Source: Gymnorhina tibicen
Lineage: Eukaryota; Chordata; Aves; Passeriformes; Artamidae
DNA length: 64,000 bases
NCBI GenBank assembly: GCA_013399875.1
Contig: VXAZ01000289.1
Location: forward strand, 889,744-953,743
Direction: 5' to 3'
Of this stretch, positions 40,391 through 50,470 are shown one piece after another (the stretch's first letter is position 1; every line of letters begins with the position of its first letter). The position numbers were made by a program, and so were the translations under genes. Below the pieces are notes generated by a model. It was not told where the DNA came from, did no database searches, and saw only the letters and a program-made list of their open reading frames with translations.

Positions 40391-43261
40391 TGCTATTGGT
40401 TTACACCTGAGTTATTAGTGTCTCTGAGCAATATCTAATTTGATATATAATATATTTGGCTGGGATGTATGGATTTGTGCCTGTGATGTCAAACTCCCAG
40501 GCCAAGCACCCCAGGACAATATTCCCTCTGGTGGGCAGGGACCTTGCTTTCTCCCCATAACGTGCCTCGTTGCTGAAGGTACAGCCTTCCTCTCTGAAGA
40601 AGAGAGCAGTAGCTCTTTGCCCACTTTCCTGCCATTAACAGAAAAGATCCCATCTCTTCTAATATATCTTTTTAGCATGCAATCTTCTCAGATGCCTGGG
40701 ATTTCTTACAGTTTAGTGACTCAAGTCCACTCCGTGTTTCTTGGCTTCCACCTTGTAATTAGGGACATTAGTTGAGCCCTAGGAGAAATTGCCTATGGAG
40801 ATCAGACCAACTCCATCATTGAAATTCTAAGGGCAATTTTAAGGGGGTTTTTTGAGGGCAAATTGGAAAACCAGCTACATAGGATAGCTTCAGCACATTT
40901 CATTTTGTACTGAGGCTGTGTGGAGATGTACCAGAGCAAGCACAGGAAAGAAAGCTTGACTACAGCCTCACAAGGTGAGTGAAGATGGAGATTTGGTCCT
41001 GTCTCAAACTGGATGTTTCTGTATTACATGCAGTGGCTGTTTAATGTAGTTGTTGGCCCAGATTTTTGGAAGGGCATATAGTTAATTCATTTCTGTGAGA
41101 GATGTGGGGCAGAGAATCAGACCTCCCCCACCATTTCCATAGGGACTTGTTCAGTCAGTATGTGAGTACCTAAAGGGCTGCGTCCGGGAAAATGTTTTTT
41201 CCAAGATTTAAAAAAAATGGGTGAATAAGCCCTGCTCAGGTCTCTAAAAACAAAGACATGAGTGCCAACTTTTGGGAAAGGGTTCTAGGGCAGATCCTTC
41301 TTGGGCAGAGGTGCAGATCTGCTATCTCAGCACACCCCTGTGGCCAGCTCCCTGTAGATCAAGGCTGAGCTTATTCCATTTTCCATTTGGATCCTATTCT
41401 GAGCTCTACCTGCTCAACGGAACCTCAGCACTGGGATTCCTGGCTTAGAAATAGATTTTTTCCCATTTTGGGGAGGCACATACCTTACTGTTGTTCCCCA
41501 AGCCCTTTACTGGGACTGGCCCACAGAACCAGTTCTGTGCTGCAGGCATGGAAATTACTCATGGGTGATGATGGGGCTGTCTCCTTGCAATTTCTAAGAA
41601 AGTAATTTCAGAGAGGAAGATGGGCATAGTGCTTTTTCCACAATGAAATTTATTTTTAGCTTGCATTCTAGTATCTGGAAAAATTGTTCTCAAATTCACT
41701 ATTAACTTAAATGAAAAAAATCTATCTACACCCTCCTGTGTAGCCACTGTTCATCAACTTATAGGATCACATGAAACAGCAGAAACCAGTGTTTTTACTT
41801 ATTTTAGTTAAATAAATTTGCAGTTTCTTTTTACAAAGCTGCAAAATGGCATTTGTTAGGTGAACTCTGGACTCCCTCTCTTAGATGTGCAGAAAAGCAC
41901 TGGAACAATTTAAAGGTTAGTTTGAAGCCTTTTAAAAACTTGAGCAAAAAAGGATTTGAAAAAGTTTAAAAGAATAAGAACAATAAAAGACCTTGTTCCA
42001 CTGCACTTGATGACACATCTAGTGATGAATGACCTTTGTTGCTGCGGCTTTCTTTCCGTCAACAGAACAAGAAGGGCAAGGAAGGAAGGGTTGCAAAATA
42101 TGTGTATTCAGCTTCAGTATATTCATCACTAATCTCTAGAAATAAACAGAGTGGACCACAGGCTAACTTTTCCAATAAGAGCAAGCAGTGACCATACAAA
42201 CCCATTTGCAGCTCTTTCTGCATCCAAGAGTTGCTGGCCTAAGTTACTCCTTTGGAAGCTAAGCCAGCTCCTCTGGCTTAGCCTGGCTGGCTGGTGGCAG
42301 TGGGCTGACAGATGTGGAGATTGCTAAACACGTGTGTTGATAGCTCTCATAGTATCTGTGCCTTTTCTGAATGATGATATGAAAGCTCAAGCACTACAAA
42401 AAAATAAACATCTCTGGGTGGTGAACGCTCAGAAAAGGCGTCTCTGTCTGACTAAGCTTAAGAGTCAAAGGTGCATCCAAAACTCATTCTGTCTGAAGTG
42501 GGAGTGGTAGGAAGAGGAGGGATCAAAGCCTGGAACCTTGGCACTGTCAGCCAAGGGCAGAACCAGCAGCTGCTGAAACTGTGAGTGGGGCAGGGCCAGA
42601 GGAGGTTGGGTGGGAATTCTACCCCAAAATCAAAAATTCAGCCTAAGGTTCAGCCTGAATCCATTCCTGATGACTGGTATTTGTTACACTATTGAAATCA
42701 GATTTTCACCTGCTTATGTGAAGTTTGTCCCTGTACTTTCTGCTAGTGATTCAGAGGCCACATAAGACACAGTACCATTTTCCAAAGCACCCATAAAATC
42801 CATTGGAGAAATGCAGCCTTGTGAATGCAACAGAGTGAACCAGGATTTTCAACCCAAGCATGTGCTAGAAAAAGTGTGATAGTTGTTTTCTTGTGTTTGT
42901 GCAGTCCCATGTAGCCTTACTGTGCAAGTGAAACATTTTACAGACATGCAGGCTGTTTTCTGGAATGGAGTTTTATGAGGGGCAGAGCAGTCAAGCAGGT
43001 GGAAGCTTATCAAAAAGCAGTGGTGGCACCGTGAGTGCTCCATCAAGAAGCACAGTCAAGGACCATGAGGGAAACACAATGTGTGGTGGAGAAATGGGAC
43101 TGTGGAGGATGAGATTGAAATTCTAAATGGTGTCTGAACCCCTCTGAGATTTATGTCACCAGCAGGTTTTGCAATATGGCATGTTTGCAGGTGGACACGT
43201 GTCCAAATCTGAAGGATCAAACAGAGGGTATCATTAGTAAAGACCTAGTAATTGGTGTCAC

Positions 43262-43278
43262 CACGTGACTCAGCTGAG
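43262..43278. promoter_or_regulatory. Composite E-box / AP-1 / palindrome cluster
   Basis: CACGTG (43262-43267) overlaps TGACTCA (43266-43272), which overlaps the palindrome CTCAGCTGAG (43269-43278). Three named motif types share 17 bp, 3.8 kb upstream of the GPR6 start. Function is inferred from motifs only. Confidence 0.35.
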
Positions 43279-45396
43279 TTCACCAAGTCAGGAAAATTAT
43301 AAACTTGAAGAAGTGCCTAAATGGATTGCTAAGGGCTTAAAACATCTTTTCACACCAGCTGCATAGACATCTCTGAAATGCCAGTGCTGGTTAGCTCACC
43401 ATCTGTGTTATCCCCCCCTCTCTTCCCCTCCTCCTGCCTTTATTTTAAGGTTTCTTTATGTTGCCAGAAGAAAAATGACTCTTCAATATTTTCAGCGTGT
43501 TATTGGAAAGATAAATTTTGAAGTGAAATTTTTGTTGGTTCCAACTCTTGCTATGTAAAGCACATTTAATAATACTTAACATTTACTCAGCCTGCTTATT
43601 AATCATTAAAGAATACCAGCTAGCAAAATAATCCGTAGTTAACTGAAATTAAGCAATCATGTATTAAAATTACACGACAGTATAGCTCAGCTCTCAGAAC
43701 AGATGGAGAAGTCAAGCAGTGAGGTTTTTAAATCATTTGTTTCAGCAACTTTTTAATTTTGTTGCTGCTTAATTTTCAGAAACTCACTAAGATAATTACT
43801 GAGTTATATCATACGCTATGCTTAGGTACACACTGCTGGAACATAGCTTGTTATATTTATATTCTCCTGTGAGATCTGCAGATCCAGCCTCAGCTAGGAG
43901 GGCAAGATGAAAACATCTTGATGACAATGCAAGAGGTCTGACCAGACTTCTCTCTCTGCTGCTCCATGTGGTGCTGTGGGAAATGTGGTGGCTCTCAGGC
44001 ACCAGCTTTATATCTACTCTTTGAATCCTCTTTGTCCGCACAACCAGTTAAAATTAAGAGCAATCCAGATGGCTCACCTTTTGTTGGAATGACTGATGCA
44101 AGAAACTGTACTAAGAAGATGAAAGGCCTTTAATGACAGCTCTGGAAATATAAACAGTTCCCAAGGAGGTGTAACCATTTTAATAAGTGTGGAGTTGGTC
44201 CCTAACCCTGCCAATCGATACTTGGCAATGTGAGGGAGATGAGGAAGATGCACAGCACTGCTCCCTGGGCTCTGTAAGAACCTGACAAGGACTGTAAGAG
44301 CATCCTCCTCTTGAAAGGGTAAAAGTCCAGGGAAATGAGGGAACTAAAGAAGCTGGAAGAACTCAGAAGAAAACCTGACAAAAAAGAACAAGACAAGCTG
44401 GCCACATCCATCCCCTTTTCAGAGACACACTACGGTGGTTGAGCAATTCTTTCTCAGAGTGAAAAATATGACCACAGGCAAGGGGTGTGAAACTAGCCTG
44501 CTCTCAGGCTAAAAACTCTTCCTACATCTCACTCTGAGATCCTAATGCTCTCACAAGGTTTCACCAGACATGAAATTGCTTTTGCCTTGGCAGCATGGGC
44601 TCTTAGTGTTTTCAATTAAGGAAAAATGTTCAAAATCCATAATATAAAAAGCGTGCACTGCCCTATGATATACATGCTATTGCAGCCAAGACTTGCCACA
44701 TACTTGTTTCCCAGTGGTAGCAGGTTGGTCAAAGATGTGACAAATCACCCACAACCAAGGCTTTCCACGCTGCATCTCGTTACTGAAAACCAGAAAAATT
44801 ACATTTCTCTCTCTGCCTTATAGATGCCATAAAAATACTGCAGATCTTACAGCTTCATAGTGGACCCCAGCTGGTTCATGTTTGCAAACCTGACTTGCTA
44901 AGTTTGAATGGCAGCATTTTTAATCAATTTTGAAAGATGTTTGGAATAATTTATTCTGCCACAGTTATTTTAATTAATGTTGAAATTAACCACCTCTGTT
45001 TGAGGGGTAGATTGGATGATTTCCTCTGGGCAAATACAAAATTTTACTTTACCTCAGATTTTACTTTGCTTTCTGTTGCCTTGCTTCTGTAGCAGCTCTT
45101 TGCGCACTGGGATTCTTGTGATTTCAGTATTAATCTTAATCCAAGTTTACATTGGCCGTACCTGTTCTCCAGTTGGCAAAAGGGTAACTGCTATGTTCTG
45201 AACTATAGTGGGGGTACTTGACCAAGTGCTTGAGTTGTGGAGACTTGCAAACCCTTCTTGACTCTGCTTGAAACTGGTTTTGCTGGCGTTACTAATGCCG
45301 TTGTAATGCCTGGATAGGCAATGGAAAATATATAGATGGTGGGACACCACACAGGGACTGCGGACACAGGTTGCAGTGAAGCAATTACTAAATATA

Positions 45397-45642
45397 AAGG
45401 AAAAATCTTTACAATTGAGGGTGAAGCAGAGCTGGTAGCTGGTAGCTGGGTGAAGCAGGTAGCCCAGAGAGGCTGTACTGTCTTCTTCCTTGGGGATATT
45501 CAGACTTGATTGAATGAGACTCTGAGGAAAACTTTTGCACGGTTGATGCTGTCCCTGCTCTGAGCAGGTGGTGGGACAGGAGACATGCCCCACACCTGAC
45601 CTCCACTGGTCCCTTCCAAATTAAGCTATTCTGAGATCTGTG
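45397..45642 (+). mobile_element. CR1 LINE, diverged 3' fragment
   Basis: Sense-orientation CR1 3' text is recognisable but eroded: aaggaaaaatctttacaatt, gcaggtagcccagagaggct and ctggtcccttccaaattaag, ending near gctattctgagatctgtg. The 148-codon minus-strand frame here is CR1 antisense. Confidence 0.75.
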
Positions 45643-46103
45643 TTTCAGAATTCCTGGGCAGCAATGGCTTCAGTTGTTTACAGAGGTACAGAGTGTCCAC
45701 AGCTTGTCTTGATGATAGTGTTTAGCCTGCAGGAGGACACTGATGGGGGTGGATGTAATGAGTGCTGACACTAATTCTCTTTGAATGTGCCCACCTTTTA
45801 CTGTGGCACAGCCTGCATGCTTTCTTCATTTGGACTGTTCAAGACAGTAAACACATTTTCTTCTAATGTATTTTTCAAAATTGTGTCTAGATAGTTTGCA
45901 TGCTGTTCCCATAACTGAGAGGTTATTTTATTTCCACATTCTTTTGATCATCAGTCGCAGAACAAACACTGTCTCCCAGACTGGGGAGGCACATTTCGGC
46001 TCATTCCCTAGGAAAGCTGTGTTGCTGCAGAGGGAACCTACCCACTGCCCACATGTGTTTGATACTGGATTTTCCAGCAATGGGCACAAGAATGTTATCC
46101 TTT

Positions 46104-46434
46104 GACTGTATCAATACATATAAATATCTTAAAGGCAGGTGTCAAGAGGATGGTGCCAGGCTCTTTTCAGTGGTGCTTAGTGGCAGGATGAGGAGCAATG
46201 GCTGTAGACTAAAATGCAAGAAATTCTGCCTCAACCTGAGGAAAAACTTCACATGGAGGATGGCAGAGCACTGGAACAGGCTGCCCACGGAGGTTGTGGA
46301 GTCTCCGTCTCTGGAGACATTCCAAACCCACCTGGACATGTTCCTGTGTCATGGGCTCTAGATTGACCCTGCCTTGGCAGGGGGGTTGGAGTGCATGATC
46401 TCCAGAGATCCCTTCCAGCCCTCGTGGTTCTGCT
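46104..46434 (+). mobile_element. CR1 LINE, 3' portion, about 330 bp
   Basis: A strong match to the CR1 3' region: taaatatcttaaaggcaggt, gccaggctcttttcagtggt, gagcactggaacaggctgcc, gagtctccgtctctggagac and ggcaggggggttggagtgca. Sense strand is plus. It is 5'-truncated, ends near ctcgtggttctgc and lies about 650 bp before the GPR6 start codon. Confidence 0.93.
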
Positions 46435-46659
46435 TCATCTATTCATGCTTTAGAGCGGAAGCATGCTGGCTGCTGCTTCATTGTGAGACACAAAGGGTGA
46501 GACAAGGAGAGAGTCGATATCTTTTATGCCCATGAGAGTCTGAGTCTTCTGTGGTTTGACCTTACCATTTTGGGGACCTCAGAAAACAGTGCGGATGCTT
46601 TCGGTGGTGAAGAGACTGTTAAACCCCAGAATATATACTGTTCAGACAGGCTTTTCCAC

Positions 46660-47650
46660 AGCTGTTTCGAGCGCTATTCGGACACATTTCCATCCGGCGG
46701 AGCACGGAGCTCCCGCTGGGCTCAGAGCCCTTACAGCAAGCGCAGCACGGACGGCACCCACCGCGGGAGAACAGGCTCCGGAGCGGGGGGAAAGCAGCCG
46801 TGCGAGGAGCGGGTCCTTATGTGTGTGTGCGCTCACTTCGCTCCTCCTGCCCCCGATCAAACCCTCCCTGCCCCGGAGCCGGGCGGGGAGAGCGGGCCGG
46901 TGCCGACCCCGCCGNNNNNNNNNNNNNNNNNNNNNNNNNNNNNNNNNNNNNNNNNNNNNNNNNNNNNNNNNNNNNNNNNNNNNNNNNNNNNNNNNNNNNN
47001 NNNNNNNNNNNNNNNNNNNNNNNNTGCCCACCGCCGCGTCGCCGCGGTCCCCGCACAGCCCCGGCCGCCCGGGCGGCGATGGAGGCGGCGGCAGCCCTGA
47101 ACGAGAGCGGAGCGGCGGCCCCGCGGCTGCCGGCCGGCGGCGGCAACGCCTCGCTGGAGCTCTCGTCGCGGCCCCCCGCGCCCGCCGCCCTCAACCCCTG
47201 GGATGTGATGCTCTGCGTGTCCGGCACCGCCATCGCCTGCGAGAACGCCCTGGTGGTTGCCATCATCTGCTACTCGCCTGCCCTGCGCACCCCCATGTTC
47301 GTGCTGGTGGGCAGCCTGGCCACGGCTGACCTCCTGGCCGGCCTCGGCCTCATCCTCAACTTCGTTTTCCAGTACGTGATCCGCTCGGAGACGGTCAGCC
47401 TGCTGACGGTGGGCTTCCTCGTCGCCTCCTTCGCCGCCTCCGTGAGTAGCTTGCTGGCCATCACGGTCGATCGCTACCTCTCCCTCTACAATGCCCTCAC
47501 CTACTACTCGGAGAGGACGGTGCTCTGCATTCACACCATGCTGGCGGGTGCCTGGGGGGTCTCCCTCTGCCTGGGGCTGCTCCCCGTCCTGGGCTGGAAC
47601 TGCCTCCACGACCGCACCGCCTGCAGCGTCGTCAGACCCTTGACCAAGAG
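46660..47650. promoter_or_regulatory. CpG island of GPR6 (promoter, 5' UTR and first part of CDS)
   Basis: GC content and CpG density rise sharply at about 46660 (ctgtttcgagcgctattcgg) and stay high through the N gap into the coding region. The AT-rich flanks contrast clearly. No TATA box was identified. The transcription start presumably lies here but cannot be placed. Confidence 0.75.
46915..47024. other. Assembly gap (110 N) in the GPR6 5' region
   Basis: The run of N begins 164 bp and ends 55 bp before the GPR6 start codon, in the GC-richest part, where short-read assemblies commonly fail. All frames that cross it are unreliable. Confidence 0.95.
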
Positions 47651-48065
47651 TAACGTGACGCTGCTGTCTGCCTCTTTCTTTCTCATTTTCCTCATCATGC
47701 TCCATCTCTACATCGAGATCTGCAAGATTGTCTGCAGGCATGCCCACCAGATAGCTCTCCAGCAGCACTTTCTGACTGCTTCGCACTATGTCACCACCAA
47801 AAAAGGAGTCTCTACCCTGGCTATCATCCTTGGGACCTTCGGAGCCAGCTGGCTGCCTTTTGCCATCTACTGTGTGGTGGGGGATCCTGACTACCCTTCT
47901 GTGTACACGTACGCCACGCTCCTACCTGCTACCTACAACTCCATGATCAACCCCATCATTTATGCCTACAGAAACCAGGAAATCCAGAGGTCCATGTGGG
48001 TGCTCTTCTGTGGCTGCTTTCAGGCTAAAGTGTCCTTTCGCTCCCGGTCCCCCAGCGATGTCTGA
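47079..48065 (+). CDS. GPR6: GPR6, constitutively active Gs-coupled orphan receptor
   Basis: A class A seven-helix receptor of the GPR3/GPR6/GPR12 group, which raises cAMP through Gs without added ligand at the cell surface. In mammals it is prominent in striatal neurons. The intronless frame gives 328 residues. Visible are N-glycosylation sites N8-E-S and N23-A-S, TM1 after NPWDV (N39), GSLATAD in TM2, D131-R-Y at the end of TM3, ECL2 cysteines C175 and C182, SWLP in TM6 (W258) and N291-P-I-I-Y. The tail has LFCGCFQ cysteines for palmitoylation and ends FRSRSPSDV (human FRSRSPSEV). No Cys is seen at the top of TM3, as is normal in this group. ATG 47079 has G at -3 and +4, and MEAAAALNES lines up with human MNASAASLNDS. 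The frame stays open upstream into the gap. Mammalian GPR6 is about 362 residues; the difference is in the N-terminal Ala/Gly tail. Confidence 0.97.
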   Translation: MEAAAALNESGAAAPRLPAGGGNASLELSSRPPAPAALNPWDVMLCVSGTAIACENALVVAIICYSPALRTPMFVLVGSLATADLLAGLGLILNFVFQYVIRSETVSLLTVGFLVASFAASVSSLLAITVDRYLSLYNALTYYSERTVLCIHTMLAGAWGVSLCLGLLPVLGWNCLHDRTACSVVRPLTKSNVTLLSASFFLIFLIMLHLYIEICKIVCRHAHQIALQQHFLTASHYVTTKKGVSTLAIILGTFGASWLPFAIYCVVGDPDYPSVYTYATLLPATYNSMINPIIYAYRNQEIQRSMWVLFCGCFQAKVSFRSRSPSDV

Positions 48066-48545
48066 GTGACTTTTCTCTGTCAAACTGCACCGAGTGACAA
48101 TCTACCCAGTGAACTATTACAGTGCCTGTTCTAAACTTCAAACTAGGTCGTGAAGTCATTGGAAACATGCTTAAGTATTAGCACTTTATACATATTTGTA
48201 TCTCGGAGAGTGGTTCGGGGTATGGAGTTTCGGGTTCCCTGAAAAAAAAATAATGTGGTTGTATATAAATTTGCACATCACATTTGTAAAGTGAAGACAT
48301 TCCGGTACCGCTTTACTATAGCACCTTATTTCTAGCTGCTGACCTGCCAAAACAGTGTTGCCTTTCTGAAGGGCAGAGAGAAAGGAAGTTGTGTTCGTGT
48401 CGTATTTGTAAGTGTGTGTGTTGGGGGAGGGAAGGGAGTTGGGGTGTATGTATGTGGTGTATGTGTCTATCTATACTTTGCTGCACAACACTGATAAATT
48501 ATAACATTTTGTATACAAATAAAAACATCTAAAATGTAATATAAG
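48066..48545 (+). other. GPR6: GPR6 3' untranslated region
   Basis: AT-rich sequence after TGA with a GT-rich low-complexity part (48410-48465), running to just past the poly(A) signal at 48518. The end is inferred. Confidence 0.7.
48518..48523 (+). terminator. GPR6 poly(A) signal AATAAA
   Basis: gtatacAATAAAAAC-type context about 450 nt after the stop, followed by gcttgtgtgtttag as a GT-rich downstream element. Confidence 0.75.
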
Positions 48546-48762
48546 CTTGTGTGTTTAGATGCTTTTAGAAAGAAGGGAGTTGGTAAATTTGCCAGTTGAG
48601 CAAAGTCCCTTTGTTTACTTTAGAAGGCTCCCCATGTAATTCTGCCTAAAGAGATCATCATTCACTATGGAGATGAAATACTGGACCAAGAAAGGCACCT
48701 TCCTGCTTGTTTGTTTGTTCTCTTCTTTAGTCTGGCAAAGAGTAACGAAGACCACAAACTCC

Positions 48763-48786
48763 TTTTTTTTTTTTNNNAAACCCAAA

Positions 48787-48841
<55 letters not shown>
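48763..48841. repeat. Poly(T) tracts with 3-base gap
   Basis: Twelve T, NNN (48775-48777), aaacccaaatc, then 53 T (48789-48841). No retroposed body was recognised on either side. Length is unlikely to be exact. Confidence 0.9.
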
Positions 48842-48844
<3 letters not shown>

Positions 48845-49037
48845 TCCAGCAACCAAAGAAACAAATAGCCTGGTCAAATAGGCTGCTTATTACAGTTATT
48901 CAACAGGTTCCCAGTAGCTTTAATTTTCAAGTTATAAATTAGCCCTTTACAATAACGACCCATTTAAAAATTATCAAACTGTGGGGAAAAATCATTCTCT
49001 AAGCTGGGCTCTTTTTTCCTGTTTTAGTCTAACGCTG

Positions 49038-49066
49038 AAAGGGAAAAAAGGAAAAAGGAAAAAAGA
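49038..49066. repeat. Purine-rich (GGAAAAA)n-like tract
   Basis: gaaagggaaaaaaggaaaaa then ggaaaaaagagg; short imperfect purine repeat. Confidence 0.7.
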
Positions 49067-50451
49067 GGCACAGTATTCTTTCCTAAAAGCCTGTAAAATG
49101 CCACAATATGCAGACTTTCCTTATCATCTGCAGTTCTGAGGGGAATCTGAACTGTTTCTCTGCATCCTTGTTTTTGGATTGCATGCTGTAGAAAAATCAT
49201 TTAAGTGCATCTTTGCTGTCTGCCTGTCTCAGAGCAGTATAGAGTCTTCTGACAGTCCCACGGCTTAGTGGCTTCAAAGAGTCCATCGGAGGTCAATGTC
49301 TTTTGGAGTTTGGAACACTCCTTCACTCAGGTTCAAATCCACCAGTGACTGTTTATTCAGAACAATAGCACGTGCAGCAGATTTCAGAAGCAGTGTTGCT
49401 GTTCATTTATTTACAGTTATGCTACACTTCCATCTTGGTTATATTATAGTTTATCACTACCATTTCTGTTTGTGTTTAAGGGCTGAAACAGATTACTTTC
49501 ATGTGCATGGTACCATATAAAAAGTCTGGACTAGTGCTTTTCCCAGTTTATGACTGGGCAGTGGATCAAACATCTGCCTCCTAGAGCCATTGGGTCCACA
49601 AGGATCCAACAAGACTCAGAGAGGCTGTGAATCAGGAATGCTGCATTATGTGCAAGTATTATGAAGCCCAGCATCATTTCACTGGTAATACAAAGATATT
49701 TCATTTAAAAGAAAAGTTGGTATTCCAGACTCTGCTAGTTCTACTATTTTTATCAATTCTAATAATCACAAATGTGACATTGTAAATGATGACTACCTTC
49801 AGGCATGCAGTTTGTCAGGGAACTGTTGCAGTGGTGTTACAAATATAATTCAAACCAGATTTTATTACAGGTCAAAATACTGCTCAAATTAAGAACTCTC
49901 AAGTTGCTGGTAAAAAAGATTTTTTTACCCCCTTTTTAAGCCCACATCTCAAAGACCGTGTCTAAGCCAGCAAATAAAAGGGGGCCTTCCCTCTAGCCCT
50001 GTGGCTGGGTGGCACAGACCATGCTTAAGCTCCCTTCCCCTTGCAAAGCCAGGGACTAAACTGCTGGCTGGAGCATTCTTACCATGTTCTAGTGACCTGC
50101 AGAGACTCAGCCGAAGGTGCTGCAACACACACAACAGTAACTACTGAGAGAAAAGACCGGTGAGTGCCTCAGACAGGTGAAACGTGGCAAAACTTTCCAG
50201 TAAAAATAGAAAATGTGCCATCTGCTAGGCTTTAGTCTCATAAATCTTTGTCATTCCTGTGTTGACTGCAATAAAACCACAGGAGAGGGCTGCTGAGTGC
50301 AGATCCTCACACCCTGGCCCTGACCCTGCACCCAGGTGGGAGATGATGAGTAGGACCTGAGCAGGTTTCTGGGAGCCCTGTACAGGCTCTGAAGACCAAC
50401 ATTGGCTCTAAAACCCCTAGGAGAAACTACTTATCCTTGCTTTTAATCCTC

Positions 50452-50470
50452 GGGGGGGGGGGGGGGGGGG
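50452..50470. repeat. Poly(G) tract, 19 nt
   Basis: An uninterrupted run of 19 G in unremarkable flanks. It may be real or a sequencing artefact. Confidence 0.9.

Larger units (their letters stand above)
32241..45396. other. Intergenic sequence, no gene seen
   Basis: About 13 kb without a supportable gene; no frame shows recognisable protein motifs. It contains simple repeats and several motif-level candidates listed separately: a 25-bp palindrome, two RFX-like sites and an E-box/AP-1 cluster. Some of it may be distal regulatory DNA for GPR6, which cannot be shown from sequence alone. Confidence 0.55.

Noticed and set aside
45147..45593. 148-codon minus-strand ORF
   Set aside because: Much of it is the reverse complement of a diverged CR1 3' end.
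46556..47329. Two other plus-strand ORFs (from 46556 and 46570) crossing the N gap
   Set aside because: Wrong frame relative to GPR6, composed of GC-rich 5' region and gap characters.
46857..47786. 309-codon minus-strand ORF across the GPR6 gene
   Set aside because: It is the shadow of GPR6 in GC-rich sequence and includes the N gap.
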